Origin: Clostridia bacterium
Lineage (GTDB): Bacteria > Bacillota > Clostridia > Oscillospirales > CAG-272
DNA length: 64,000 bases
Direction of reading: 5' to 3'
NCBI GenBank assembly: GCA_017502875.1
Contig: JAFVUF010000009.1
Span: forward strand, 1-64,000
Shown here: positions 1 to 7,715 of the stretch, piece after piece
Numbering within the stretch: position 1 is the stretch's first letter
How the letters are laid out: each line of letters starts with the position of its first letter
Notes under the pieces: model-generated
What the model saw: the letters and a program-made list of their open reading frames with translations, nothing else
What the model was told of the DNA's origin: nothing
Database searches by the model: none
Program-made: the position numbers and the translations under genes

Positions 1-494
1 CTCGTAAGGCAATGCAAGGGCATTGCCAATTCAAAAGCGAAGCGGTCCCGTTTCTTCGGTTTTATAGTGATACCCATTGGGTATCAGCCTTTATTCATTT
101 TATTGGCGCGAGAGACGGGCTCACGCAGAGCGCGTGCTTTTTTGCGGAGCAAAAGGCTTACGGGCGTATTTTTGCCTTTGGGCAAAAATCGTAAGGCAAT
201 GTAAGGGCATTGCCAATTCAAAAGCGAAACGGTCCCGTTTCTTCGGTTTTATAGTGATACCCATTGGGTATCAGCCTTTATTCATTATATTGGCGCGAGA
301 GACGGGCTCACGCAGAGCGCGTGCTTTTTGCGGAGCAAAAGGCTTACGGGCGATGTTTTGCAAGGCAAAACTCGTAAGGCAATGCAAGGGCATTGCCAAT
401 TCAAAAGCGAAGCGGTCCCGTTTCTTCGGTTTTATAGTGATACCCATTGGGTATCAGCCTTTATTCATTATATTGGCGCGAGAGACGGGCTCAC
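1..494. repeat. Array of three ~185-bp hairpin-rich direct repeats
   Basis: The same block recurs with starts near 3, 190 and 373 (periods 187 and 183); the third copy is cut at 494. Each copy holds several short palindromes: GGCAATGC/GCATTGCC, GATACCC/GGGTATC, and TTTTGC/GCAAAA around a small loop. The copies differ mainly in the last hairpin. Reading frames across it are low-complexity and not conserved between units, so I treat it as non-coding. It fills the first 500 bases, so its left limit lies outside the window. Confidence 0.85.
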
Positions 495-500
495 AATAAA

Positions 501-640
501 GTGAAGTTTTCGCTTATTCGAAAGTGAAGTTATGCTTTGCATAGTGAAGTTTTCGCTTAAGCAAAAGTGAAGTTATGCTTTGCATAGTGAAGTTTTCGCT
601 TACGCAAAAGTGAAGTTAATTTTGCCTTTGGCAAAATTAG
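501..640. repeat. GTGAAGT direct repeats separated by small palindromes
   Basis: GTGAAGTT recurs at 501, 524, 544, 567, 587 and 610, alternating 23 and 20 bases (composite period 43). The spacers are themselves palindromic: ATGCTTTGCAT twice, variants of TTCGCTTA-GCAAA three times, and finally AATTTTGCC/GGCAAAATT. The alternation of a fixed word with swappable hairpins looks like a miniature repeat family rather than a CRISPR. It lies just beyond the rpsR terminator. Confidence 0.85.
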
Positions 641-643
641 TAA

Positions 644-676
644 AAAATGGGTAAGTCCAACGGACTTACCCATTTT
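644..676 (-). terminator. Intrinsic terminator of the rpsF-ssb-rpsR operon
   Basis: A 15-base stem (644-658 with 662-676, loop AAC) followed on the minus strand by a run of six T. It begins right after the rpsR stop codon. Confidence 0.9.
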
Positions 677-677
677 A

Positions 678-977
678 TTAGTCGCTGATGTAAGCGAGAA
701 GAGCAACGGTTCTTGCGCGCTTGACCGCAACGGTTACCTGACGCTGATGCTTAGCGCATGCTCCGGTTACTCTGCGAGGGAGTATCTTGGAGCGCTCGCT
801 TATGCACTTTCTGAGTCTGGCAATGTCCTTGTAGTCAATGTGCTCGATCTTGTCCGCGCAGAACTGGCAAACCTTTCTGCGCTTGCCTCTGTTCATTACG
901 GGACGCGCTGCCGGTGCCTTGGGAGCTGCCTCAACGGTCTCCTCGGCTGCGTTAGTTACAACTACTTCGTTATCCAT
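678..977 (-). CDS. rpsR: Small ribosomal subunit protein bS18
   Basis: bS18 binds with bS6 on the platform of the 30S subunit. The 99-residue product has a ~25-residue Ala/Pro/Glu-rich N-terminal extension, then the conserved core. Four cysteines (37, 40, 58, 74) mark the zinc-binding form; the KVCQFC and GACAKHQ stretches hold the ligands. It is the last gene of rpsF-ssb-rpsR, the standard bacterial order, and is followed directly by a terminator. The long N-terminal tail is the only unusual point. Confidence 0.97.
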   Translation of the reverse strand: MDNEVVVTNAAEETVEAAPKAPAARPVMNRGKRRKVCQFCADKIEHIDYKDIARLRKCISERSKILPRRVTGACAKHQRQVTVAVKRARTVALLAYISD

Positions 978-1051
978 TATATTTCACAGTTTTTCCAATA
1001 CGGAAAAATGCTTCTCCTTTCATAAATTTGAGAATGGTGCGATATCCTCGC

Positions 1052-1525
1052 TTAGAACGGGAGATCGTCCTCGTTAGACATATCCTCGAATTGAGCAGCT
1101 GCCTCGGGAGCAGATGCGAACTGAGGTGCGGACTGCTCGAAAGAGTCCTGATTTACAAAGCCGCCGCCCTGACCGTTAGAGTCAACGAAGTGAGCCTCGT
1201 CGGCAAGAACCTCAAGGGTGCTGCGCTTCGCGCCGCTCTGCGGATCGGTCCAGCTTCTGTACTGAAGGCTACCCGTAACGCAGATTGCGCTTCCTTTTTT
1301 GAAGTAACGCGTGATGAAATCAGCGGTGTTACGCCATGCTACGCAGTTAATGAAATCAACGTTTGTGTTTCCTGCGTTCTGATTACCGTCAGCGCTCTTG
1401 GAGAAACGGCGGTTAATAGCAATTGAAAATGAGGTTACGCTGACTCCGTTGGATGTCTGGCGCAGCTCGGGGGTCGCGGTGAGATGTCCTGCAAGGACTA
1501 CCTTGTTTAAATTCAAAGATGCCAT
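1052..1525 (-). CDS. ssb: Single-stranded DNA-binding protein
   Basis: Tetrameric OB-fold protein that coats single-stranded DNA in replication, repair and recombination. The 157-residue product has the OB fold in about residues 1-110 (start MASLNLNKVVLAGHLTATPE, later INCVAWRNTADF), a Gln/Gly/Ala-rich linker, and the acidic tip DDLPF that docks partner proteins. An AGGAGG site sits upstream of the ATG. It lies between rpsF and rpsR, as in most Firmicutes. Confidence 0.97.
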   Translation of the reverse strand: MASLNLNKVVLAGHLTATPELRQTSNGVSVTSFSIAINRRFSKSADGNQNAGNTNVDFINCVAWRNTADFITRYFKKGSAICVTGSLQYRSWTDPQSGAKRSTLEVLADEAHFVDSNGQGGGFVNQDSFEQSAPQFASAPEAAAQFEDMSNEDDLPF

Positions 1526-1546
1526 TTTTGCTTCCTCCTTTTTGGA

Positions 1547-1840
1547 TTACGCCTCTACACGGGTGACCATGTAGCGCATTATGCCTTCGGTGATTCCGAA
1601 AACACGCTCAAGCTCAGCCGGGAAATCCGTCTTAGCATTGAAGTTTACGAGAACGTAGTAACCCTCGTTCATATCGTTTATAGGATATGCGAGACGGCGC
1701 TTGCCCCACTCGTTAACAGCGGTTACCTCTGCGTTGTCAGCGATGAGAGTCTTGAACTTCTCAACTACTGCCTTGCAGCTTTCCTCGCCCTTGCTCATAT
1801 CTACGATATAGAGAGCTTCGTATGCGTTTACCTTTGTCAT
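1547..1840 (-). CDS. rpsF: Small ribosomal subunit protein bS6
   Basis: bS6 pairs with bS18 on the 30S platform. The 97-residue product has the usual length and the family features YEALYIVD near the N terminus and the central EWGKRRLAYPI. It is the first gene of rpsF-ssb-rpsR, with AAAGGAGGT upstream of its ATG and an exact-consensus promoter 90 bases further up. Confidence 0.97.
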   Translation of the reverse strand: MTKVNAYEALYIVDMSKGEESCKAVVEKFKTLIADNAEVTAVNEWGKRRLAYPINDMNEGYYVLVNFNAKTDFPAELERVFGITEGIMRYMVTRVEA

Positions 1841-1868
1841 TTCTATATACCTCCTTTTGGACTTTGAC

Positions 1869-1888
1869 CGAACACCTTTACGTGTCCG
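1869..1888 (-). promoter_or_regulatory. Hairpin in the rpsF leader, candidate bS6:bS18 autoregulatory site
   Basis: Read on the minus strand, CGGACAC pairs with GTGTTCG around the loop GTAAAG, about 30 bases upstream of the rpsF start. A second hairpin (TACGC/GCGTA) precedes it. The bS6:bS18 complex is known to bind a hairpin in its own mRNA leader in many bacteria; position fits, but I could not check the full motif. Confidence 0.4.
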
Positions 1889-1930
1889 ATAAGGAGAAAA
1901 TACGCCGAATGCGTACTTTCCGACTTGTTG

Positions 1931-1959
1931 ATTATATCATTAAATAAATGCGGTGTCAA
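1931..1959 (-). promoter_or_regulatory. Sigma-A promoter of rpsF-ssb-rpsR
   Basis: On the minus strand: TTGACA (complement of 1954-1959), 17 bases, TATAAT (complement of 1931-1936). Exact consensus and ideal spacing fit the high expression expected for ribosomal proteins. Confidence 0.92.
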
Positions 1960-1975
1960 GCGATGAATTCAAAAT

Positions 1976-3127
1976 TTACATTTTCTTAACAAAAGTCTTA
2001 GGCGTGCTCGGCTTGTAATACTGATAAAGATTGCATTTAAGCATACCGTTATAGAGCTTACGCACCTTATCCGCTTTCTTGCCGTAAGCGTGCTCAAAGC
2101 CGTCCGCTGAGGTAAGAATATAAATTTGCCAATTTGTAAGTTTTTCAAACGCCTTGCCCATATCGCCGTACAGCTTTTTCGCCTGAAACGGAGTCATAAG
2201 ACGCTCGCCGTACGGGGGATTGCATATAATACTGCCCTTCATTCCGCCCGCGCCTACCGTCAAGGCGTCCTTTACAAACGGCTTTACGTATTTTTCCATA
2301 CCCGCGCGTTTAAGGTTAGCGCGGGTTATCTCTATCATTTTCGGGTCGATATCCGAGGCGTAGGCGGTGAAGGCTGTATCGAGCCTTTGAAGGCTTTTCG
2401 CCTCCTCTCTTGCGTCCTTCCAGACCTTTAAATCAATATCGTAGAAGTCCTCGGATGCGAATGTACGGAAGCTGCCCGGCGCCGTGTTCGTCATAAGAAG
2501 CGAGGCTTCTATCGGTATAGTTCCCGAGCCGCAGAAGGGGTCCCAAAAGAGAATATCCTCCTTCGGTCTTGAAGTTTTAGCCATAGCGCAGGCAAGCGTT
2601 TCACGCAGCGGAGCGCCGCCGCTTTCAAGCCGATAGCCTCTTTTGTAAAGCGGAGCGCCGCTTGTATCAATCATAAGCGTAGCTCGGTCATTCATTATGA
2701 AGAAATCTATCTGGTATTTAACGCCCTCCTCGCAGAACCACGTTACCCCGTATTCCTCGGAAAGACGGTCGACAACCGCTTTTTTTACAATAGATTGGCA
2801 GTCGGGAATGCTCGTAAGCGCTGAGCGAACCGAGTGCCCCTTGACGGGAAAGGCGTCGTCTCTGCCTATCCACATCTCCCACGGCAGCGCCCGTACCCCG
2901 TCGAAAAGCTCGGTAAAGGAGCGCGCGGGAAAGTCCCCCATTTTAATATACAGGCGCTCAGCGCAGCGGAGCCACATATTGCACCTGGCAATAGCGGATA
3001 TATCTCCCTCGAAGGTGATACGTCCGTCGATTGTTTCCAGCCTTTTGTAGCCGAGAGCGTCTATTTCCTCGCCCACGAATTTTTCAAGTCCGAACAGGCA
3101 GGTCGCGACGTAAGTATAGGTAGTCAT
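1976..3127 (-). CDS. THUMP-domain class I SAM-dependent RNA methyltransferase (RlmL N-domain/YpsC family)
   Basis: Predicted to methylate a guanine N2 in 23S rRNA using S-adenosylmethionine, as the RlmL N-terminal half does. The 383-residue product starts with a ferredoxin-like plus THUMP RNA-binding region (residues ~1-160). The Rossmann methyltransferase domain follows, with the SAM-binding motif DPFCGSGTIPIEA near residue 195 and the catalytic NPPYGERL near residue 305. AAAGGA precedes the ATG. It is monocistronic and not in the rpsF transcript, whose promoter lies beyond its stop. The exact target base is inferred from the family. Confidence 0.9.
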   Translation of the reverse strand: MTTYTYVATCLFGLEKFVGEEIDALGYKRLETIDGRITFEGDISAIARCNMWLRCAERLYIKMGDFPARSFTELFDGVRALPWEMWIGRDDAFPVKGHSVRSALTSIPDCQSIVKKAVVDRLSEEYGVTWFCEEGVKYQIDFFIMNDRATLMIDTSGAPLYKRGYRLESGGAPLRETLACAMAKTSRPKEDILFWDPFCGSGTIPIEASLLMTNTAPGSFRTFASEDFYDIDLKVWKDAREEAKSLQRLDTAFTAYASDIDPKMIEITRANLKRAGMEKYVKPFVKDALTVGAGGMKGSIICNPPYGERLMTPFQAKKLYGDMGKAFEKLTNWQIYILTSADGFEHAYGKKADKVRKLYNGMLKCNLYQYYKPSTPKTFVKKM

Positions 3128-3227
3128 AGTCGTATCCTTTTTTAAGTTGTTTTGTTAAGTATATATTATAAAGTGAAATAATAATTGTGTATTTTAATGG
3201 ATAAAATGTAAACTTTAAGAAATATGC

Positions 3228-3256
3228 TTGTTTTGTTAATTTTTAAATAGTAAAAT
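3228..3256 (+). promoter_or_regulatory. Probable sigma-A promoter for the 3299 gene
   Basis: TTGTTT (3228-3233), 17 bases, TAAAAT (3251-3256), ending 43 bases before the start codon in an AT-rich intergenic region. Confidence 0.6.
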
Positions 3257-3298
3257 TAACTTACAGTCGGTTGACGTATCAAGGAAAGGTTAGTTTTA

Positions 3299-3940
3299 AT
3301 GAACGAAAACACTGATAATAATTTTGCAAGCGAGCAGGGTACGCAAAAGCCCGCTACGGAGAAGCTCGGACCTATGGCAAGGCTTAGGAGGTTCCTTAAA
3401 AGCAACTCCGATATGATAGTTAAGCTTTACGTGCACCAGTTCGGTCTGACGGTGTTCGGATATCTTCTCTACAGCGCCGCGTCAGCATCGGGAAATAAGC
3501 CGCTGGTGTTTGGACTCGGAATATTCTCCGCTATATTTTACCTTATTTTACTTTACGTTCTGTCGTGGGACGTAGGAGCAAGGGATAAAATAAGAATAGA
3601 CGGAGGACGCCTTGAACGAGATATCTTTAAGGGAGCTAAGGTTACGCTTGTGGGAATGGCGCCAAACCTCGTTATAGCTTTAATATCGCTTACGGGTTAC
3701 GTCCTTCGGGGTGTCGGAGCTTGGGCGAACGGTCTTTACGGAATAGCGCAGATAGTCGGAGTGTTCCTCAATTCTATGTATTTGGGTATTGACGAATACA
3801 CTACGTTTTCGACCTCGCCGCTTTATCTCTTCGTTATATGTCTGCCCGCTATCGCCGTTTGCGGCTTTGGGTATGCGCTCGGAACGTATGAAAAGCTCGG
3901 AGTGCTTACCTCGGTAGGTAATAAGAGTAAGAAAAGATAA
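3299..3940 (+). CDS. Hypothetical polytopic membrane protein
   Basis: I do not recognise a family. The 213-residue product has a polar, charged N-terminal ~45 residues, then four or five hydrophobic segments (around residues 48-63, 68-92, 118-138, 144-160 and 173-195), and a short basic tail ending KSKKR. The polar middle (DVGARDKIRIDGGRLERDIF) probably lies in the cytoplasm. AAGGAAAGG precedes the ATG. It appears monocistronic: its own promoter lies upstream and a terminator follows the stop. Confidence 0.8.
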   Translation: MNENTDNNFASEQGTQKPATEKLGPMARLRRFLKSNSDMIVKLYVHQFGLTVFGYLLYSAASASGNKPLVFGLGIFSAIFYLILLYVLSWDVGARDKIRIDGGRLERDIFKGAKVTLVGMAPNLVIALISLTGYVLRGVGAWANGLYGIAQIVGVFLNSMYLGIDEYTTFSTSPLYLFVICLPAIAVCGFGYALGTYEKLGVLTSVGNKSKKR

Positions 3941-3972
3941 AGGCTTAGGTTTCGGACTCACAGCAGAAATTT

Positions 3973-4010
3973 AATCCGTACAAGCCGCTTTTGTACGGAT
4001 TTTTCCTTTT
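3973..4010 (+). terminator. Intrinsic terminator after the 3299 gene
   Basis: AATCCGTACAA (3973-3983) pairs with TTGTACGGATT (3991-4001) and is followed by a T-rich run. Confidence 0.88.
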
Positions 4011-4072
4011 AAACATAAAGATGGACTTTTCCGAATAAATCTTAATAAAAAGATATATTTTGGAGGAGCGTT

Positions 4073-4783
4073 ATGCAAAGAAAAGAAGCGGCAAGGGTGT
4101 GCCTTGGCTTTTTGCTTACGGTGCTGATAATGGCGGGGGCGATAGCTCTGCTTTCCGTGTGGCTTTCACGGGACTCAGACGCAGATGAGCTTCAGGCAGG
4201 CGGAGAGGCGCACAGAGTGGTGGTAATAGACGCGGGCCACGGCGGCGCGGACGGAGGCGCGGTAGCGCACGACGGAACGCTTGAAAAGGACATAAATCTC
4301 GAAATAGCGAGGGTGCTCGCCGCGCTTATGAGGGTGTCGGGCTACAAGGTCGTTATGACCAGAGAGCGTGATGAAATGCTCGGACAGGATATGACGTCGG
4401 GAAGCGCGAAAATGCGGGATTTGAAGAAAAGGCTTGAAATATCCTCGTCATACCCTGAGGCTCTGACTGTAAGCGTACACTGTAACAAGTTTCCGCAGGA
4501 GAGCTGCCACGGACTTCAGGTGTATTACGGAGAGGGAGCGCAGGTCGCGGCGGAGGCGGTGCAGAACGCCTTTTCGCTCGTGGACAGCAGTAACAGGCGT
4601 AAAATAAAAAAGGCGGACTCGTCTATATACCTTTTACACAGGGCGAGCGCGCCGTCGATTTTGGTGGAATGCGGATTTTTGTCAAACCGAGCCGAGCTTG
4701 AGGGGCTAAAAACGGAGGAATACAGAAAGGCGTTGGCGCTCGCGATTTTTCACGGGGCGAGCGAGTTCTACGATATACAGTGA
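4073..4783 (+). CDS. cwlD: N-acetylmuramoyl-L-alanine amidase (Amidase_3, CwlD-like)
   Basis: Zinc amidase that cleaves the bond between muramic acid and the peptide stem of peptidoglycan. In spore formers CwlD acts on cortex peptidoglycan. The 236-residue product has an N-terminal membrane anchor (~9-30) and the Amidase_3 domain from ~47. Zinc and catalytic motifs are visible: VVIDAGHGGADGG, DINLEIA, SVHCNKF and the terminal VECGFLSN. Length equals Bacillus CwlD, but a sporulation role is inference because no sporulation genes are nearby. TTGGAGGAG precedes the ATG. It heads a run with radA and the DUF815 ATPase. Confidence 0.88.
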   Translation: MQRKEAARVCLGFLLTVLIMAGAIALLSVWLSRDSDADELQAGGEAHRVVVIDAGHGGADGGAVAHDGTLEKDINLEIARVLAALMRVSGYKVVMTRERDEMLGQDMTSGSAKMRDLKKRLEISSSYPEALTVSVHCNKFPQESCHGLQVYYGEGAQVAAEAVQNAFSLVDSSNRRKIKKADSSIYLLHRASAPSILVECGFLSNRAELEGLKTEEYRKALALAIFHGASEFYDIQ

Positions 4784-4807
4784 AAAAACGAAAGGACGTT
4801 AAAAGCA

Positions 4808-6208
4808 ATGAAGGGTGATAAGACGGTATACGTGTGTACAGAGTGCGGCTACAAAAACGCCAAATGGTACGGGAAATGCCCAAGCTGTAATGAGTTCAAT
4901 ACCTTTGAGGAGGATGTCGTGCCGTCCGAAAAGGCACAGAGAAAATCCCCGGTAAGCAGTATGCTCCGCGCTCACTCGACTAAGCTTGACGGGCTGGAAA
5001 CGCCCGACTATATAAGAGTCGGAAGCGGAATGGACGAATTTGACAGAGTGCTTGGCGGAGGGCTTGTAAGCGGAAGCGCGGTGCTTCTTTCGGGTGAGCC
5101 GGGAATAGGTAAATCAACGCTTCTTATGCAGCTCTGCGGTACAGTCGGAAACGACGAGAGGGTGCTTTACGTATCGGGTGAGGAGTCTGGCTCTCAGCTC
5201 AAGCTCAGAGCGAAGCGACTCGGCGTTACCGCGAGCGAGCTTTTCGTGCTCAACGAGACAAACGCCTCGAATATAATAGCGGAAATAGACGATATACAGC
5301 CAAGCGTAGTCATTATCGACTCCATACAGACCGTCTTTGCGGACATTTCATCGTCCTCTCCCGGAAGCGTTACGCAGGTGAGAGAATCCTCAATGCTTTT
5401 TATTAACAAGGCTAAGGCCGAGGGCTTTTCGCTTATCCTTGTCGGACATGTTAATAAAGAGGGCGGTATCGCAGGCCCTAAGGTGCTTGAGCATATGGTT
5501 GACGCGGTGCTTTACTTTGAGGGCGAGAAGCAGCATTCTTACAGAATAATAAGGGCGGTTAAGAACCGCTTTGGCTCGACAAACGAGATAGGTGTTTTTG
5601 AGATGACCGAGAGGGGACTTGAGCAGGTGCCGAATCCCTCGGAGGCTATGCTCAGGGAGCGCCCGAAGAACGTTTCGGGAAGCTGCGCCGTGTGCGTAAT
5701 GGAGGGAACAAGACCCATAATCACCGAGATACAGGCGCTCGTTACGCCCACCGTTTATCCGTCTCCGAAGCGGACGGCAAACGGCGTTGATTACAATAGA
5801 ATGTGCCTTATTCTCGCTGTGCTGGAAAAGCGGCTCGGACTGCACTTTTCACAGCACGACGTTTATCTGAACGTTACGGGCGGAATATATCTTAGCGAGC
5901 CTGCCTCGGATATGGCGGTCTGCCTTGCGCTTATTTCGGGAATACTCGACAGAGCCCTGCCCGACGACTTCATAACGTTTGGAGAGATAGGCCTTTCGGG
6001 AGAGTGTCGCTCGGTGTCGCACTCTGAGCAGAGGATAAATGAGAGCGCGCGGCTCGGCTTTAACAAGATAGCCGTACCGAAGAGGGTTTCGGACGTAAAA
6101 GCTCCGCAGGGCGTAAGCGTTCACGGGGTAAATAATCTCTTTGAAGCGATAAGAATTCCCCAGCTTTTTGTTAAAAAGGAAGAAAATACCGTTAAAGACG
6201 ACGGTTGA
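4808..6208 (+). CDS. radA: DNA repair protein RadA
   Basis: RecA-like ATPase that promotes branch migration of recombination intermediates. The 466-residue product has a four-cysteine zinc finger (C10, C13, C24, C27), the Walker A motif GEPGIGKS (~96-103), the RadA-specific KNRFG motif (~253) and a C-terminal Lon-protease-like fold. Length is standard. It starts 25 bases after cwlD and ends 21 bases before the DUF815 gene, consistent with one transcript. Confidence 0.96.
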   Translation: MKGDKTVYVCTECGYKNAKWYGKCPSCNEFNTFEEDVVPSEKAQRKSPVSSMLRAHSTKLDGLETPDYIRVGSGMDEFDRVLGGGLVSGSAVLLSGEPGIGKSTLLMQLCGTVGNDERVLYVSGEESGSQLKLRAKRLGVTASELFVLNETNASNIIAEIDDIQPSVVIIDSIQTVFADISSSSPGSVTQVRESSMLFINKAKAEGFSLILVGHVNKEGGIAGPKVLEHMVDAVLYFEGEKQHSYRIIRAVKNRFGSTNEIGVFEMTERGLEQVPNPSEAMLRERPKNVSGSCAVCVMEGTRPIITEIQALVTPTVYPSPKRTANGVDYNRMCLILAVLEKRLGLHFSQHDVYLNVTGGIYLSEPASDMAVCLALISGILDRALPDDFITFGEIGLSGECRSVSHSEQRINESARLGFNKIAVPKRVSDVKAPQGVSVHGVNNLFEAIRIPQLFVKKEENTVKDDG

Positions 6209-6229
6209 GTTAAAAGGAAGTAGAAAACA

Positions 6230-7408
6230 ATGTTATTTTTCGGAAGAACAGAAAAAACAGCGGCGCTTAACGCCTTAAAGGACGGCAAGATAAGCCGAGA
6301 GCTGCTTTTTGATATGATAGAGGTTGCGGAGAAGTACGGTCTTAAAGGCAATCTCTGCGCCCATTACGGAGCGTATCTGCTCGCGAGCGAGGAAAACGCC
6401 TATGCGCTTGCCTGCGAAAAAAGAGGCAGAGGAGAGTCGAGTATAGACAAGCTGGCGCAAAGCGACGCCAAGAGCCTTCTCGGTATATTTACAAAGGAGA
6501 GCGATTACGATAATTACGTTCCGGCGGTAAGCGGAGCAAAAAACGAGGACGCCAGAGCCGGAAAAATTATAATGAAGCTTTCAAATAGCCTGACCGCGTG
6601 TAAGGACGAGCGTCAGCTCCTTGCTACGCTTCGGGATTTCTACCGCAGGAACGGAAGCGGAATGTTTGCGCTTTACAGAGGCTTTATTGTCGCCGAAAAG
6701 GGCGGGCTTGCGCCTGTGCTTCAGTATTCAGACGCCTCTTTTGACGGCATATACGGTTACGAGCGCCAGAAAAAGCAGCTTTGCGACAACACGGAGGCGT
6801 TCCTTGCGGGTAAGACGGCGAATAACGTCCTGCTTTACGGAGACAGCGGAACGGGTAAGTCAACGGCGGTCAAGGCGCTTCTCGGAAAATACGAAAAGCG
6901 GGGGCTGCGCATAATTGGAGTGCAAAAGCATCAGTTTTCCTTCCTGCCCGAAATCATAACGGAGCTTAGTCTGCGTAAGTACAGGTTTATTCTTTACCTT
7001 GACGACCTCTCGTTTGAGAATTTTGAGACGGAGTATAAGTACCTTAAAGCTATAATTGAGGGCGGCGTGGCGGAAAGACCGGAAAATATACTTATTTACG
7101 CAACCTCTAACCGCAGACATCTCGTAAAGGAAACCTTTGAGGACAGAGAGGGCGGCGGAGATATTCACCGCGACGAAACGACCAGCGAGCAGGTATCGCT
7201 TTCCGAGCGCTTCGGGCTTCAGATATACTACGCCAAACCCGATAAGCAGGAATATATGGATATGGTGCTTTTCCTTGCGGAGACCGAGCATCCGCACATT
7301 CCTCAGGACGAGCTTATCGCGGGCGCGAACGCCTGGGCGGTAAGACACGGAGGATATTCGGGAAGGGCGGCGCACCAGTATATACTTTCGCTTTCTGCGA
7401 AGGAGTGA
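6230..7408 (+). CDS. DUF815-family AAA+ ATPase
   Basis: Uncharacterised ATPase family, widespread in bacteria. The 392-residue product has a helical N-terminal ~150 residues of unknown role. The AAA+ core follows, with Walker A LLYGDSGTGKSTAVKAL (~200), Walker B FILYLDDLSFE (~250), a sensor-like ATSNRRHL and an arginine-rich ERFGLQIYY segment. Function is unknown. Co-transcription with radA suggests, but does not show, a DNA-related role. GGAAG precedes the ATG. No terminator follows; two short hairpins fill the space before the next promoter. Confidence 0.88.
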   Translation: MLFFGRTEKTAALNALKDGKISRELLFDMIEVAEKYGLKGNLCAHYGAYLLASEENAYALACEKRGRGESSIDKLAQSDAKSLLGIFTKESDYDNYVPAVSGAKNEDARAGKIIMKLSNSLTACKDERQLLATLRDFYRRNGSGMFALYRGFIVAEKGGLAPVLQYSDASFDGIYGYERQKKQLCDNTEAFLAGKTANNVLLYGDSGTGKSTAVKALLGKYEKRGLRIIGVQKHQFSFLPEIITELSLRKYRFILYLDDLSFENFETEYKYLKAIIEGGVAERPENILIYATSNRRHLVKETFEDREGGGDIHRDETTSEQVSLSERFGLQIYYAKPDKQEYMDMVLFLAETEHPHIPQDELIAGANAWAVRHGGYSGRAAHQYILSLSAKE

Positions 7409-7487
7409 AGCAGGTTAGCACCTGCAGGCAAAAATGGCTCTCGCCGAGAGCACAGGTCTTTAATTTAAGTGAATTTCATTTTCACTA

Positions 7488-7515
7488 TTGACAAAATTTT
7501 AAAAAGTGATATAAT
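7488..7515 (+). promoter_or_regulatory. Sigma-A promoter of the folT-folC transcript
   Basis: TTGACA (7488-7493), 16 bases, TATAAT (7510-7515). Transcription would start just before the riboswitch. Confidence 0.88.
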
Positions 7516-7532
7516 AGTAAACGTAAATTTTG

Positions 7533-7630
7533 AGAAGAGTAAGGATAACGGCGTGAAGTGCCTGTGGGACGGGGAGTTGCCAACAGGACGAAAAGCATAA
7601 GCTTGCGGTCGGTATCCTGCATCCCGCTTC
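7533..7630 (+). promoter_or_regulatory. Tetrahydrofolate (THF) riboswitch
   Basis: The segment carries conserved blocks of the THF riboswitch class: GAGTAAGGATAACGGCG near the 5' end, GGACGGGGAGTTGCC in the middle, GACGAAAAGC...GCTTGCGGTC, and the closing TATCCTGCATCCCGCTTC. It lies between an exact promoter and a terminator hairpin just before a folate transporter and folate polyglutamylation gene, which fits the class's usual targets. Excess THF should lower expression. Confidence 0.93.
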
Positions 7631-7659
7631 AAAGTAATAACGCAGAGCAAAAGGCAGAT

Positions 7660-7715
7660 AACACCTTCTGTTTCCCGTCATTATCAGAGATGCAGGGAAA
7701 GGAAGGTGTTTTTTT
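7660..7715 (+). terminator. Riboswitch-controlled terminator that also hides the ribosome site
   Basis: AACACCTTCTGTTTCCC (7660-7676) pairs with GGGAAAGGAAGGTGTT (7695-7710) and is followed by a T run reaching the ATG at 7716. The only Shine-Dalgarno-like sequence (GGAAGG, 7701-7706) lies in the 3' arm, so the same stem can end transcription or block translation. Confidence 0.88.

Noticed and set aside
77..499. 140-codon frame across the first repeat array
   Set aside because: It simply translates the repeats (the same peptide twice), is interrupted differently in each unit, and has no ribosome site.
501..640. CRISPR array
   Set aside because: The constant word is only 8 bases, spacers are palindromic and recurrent, and no cas genes are present.
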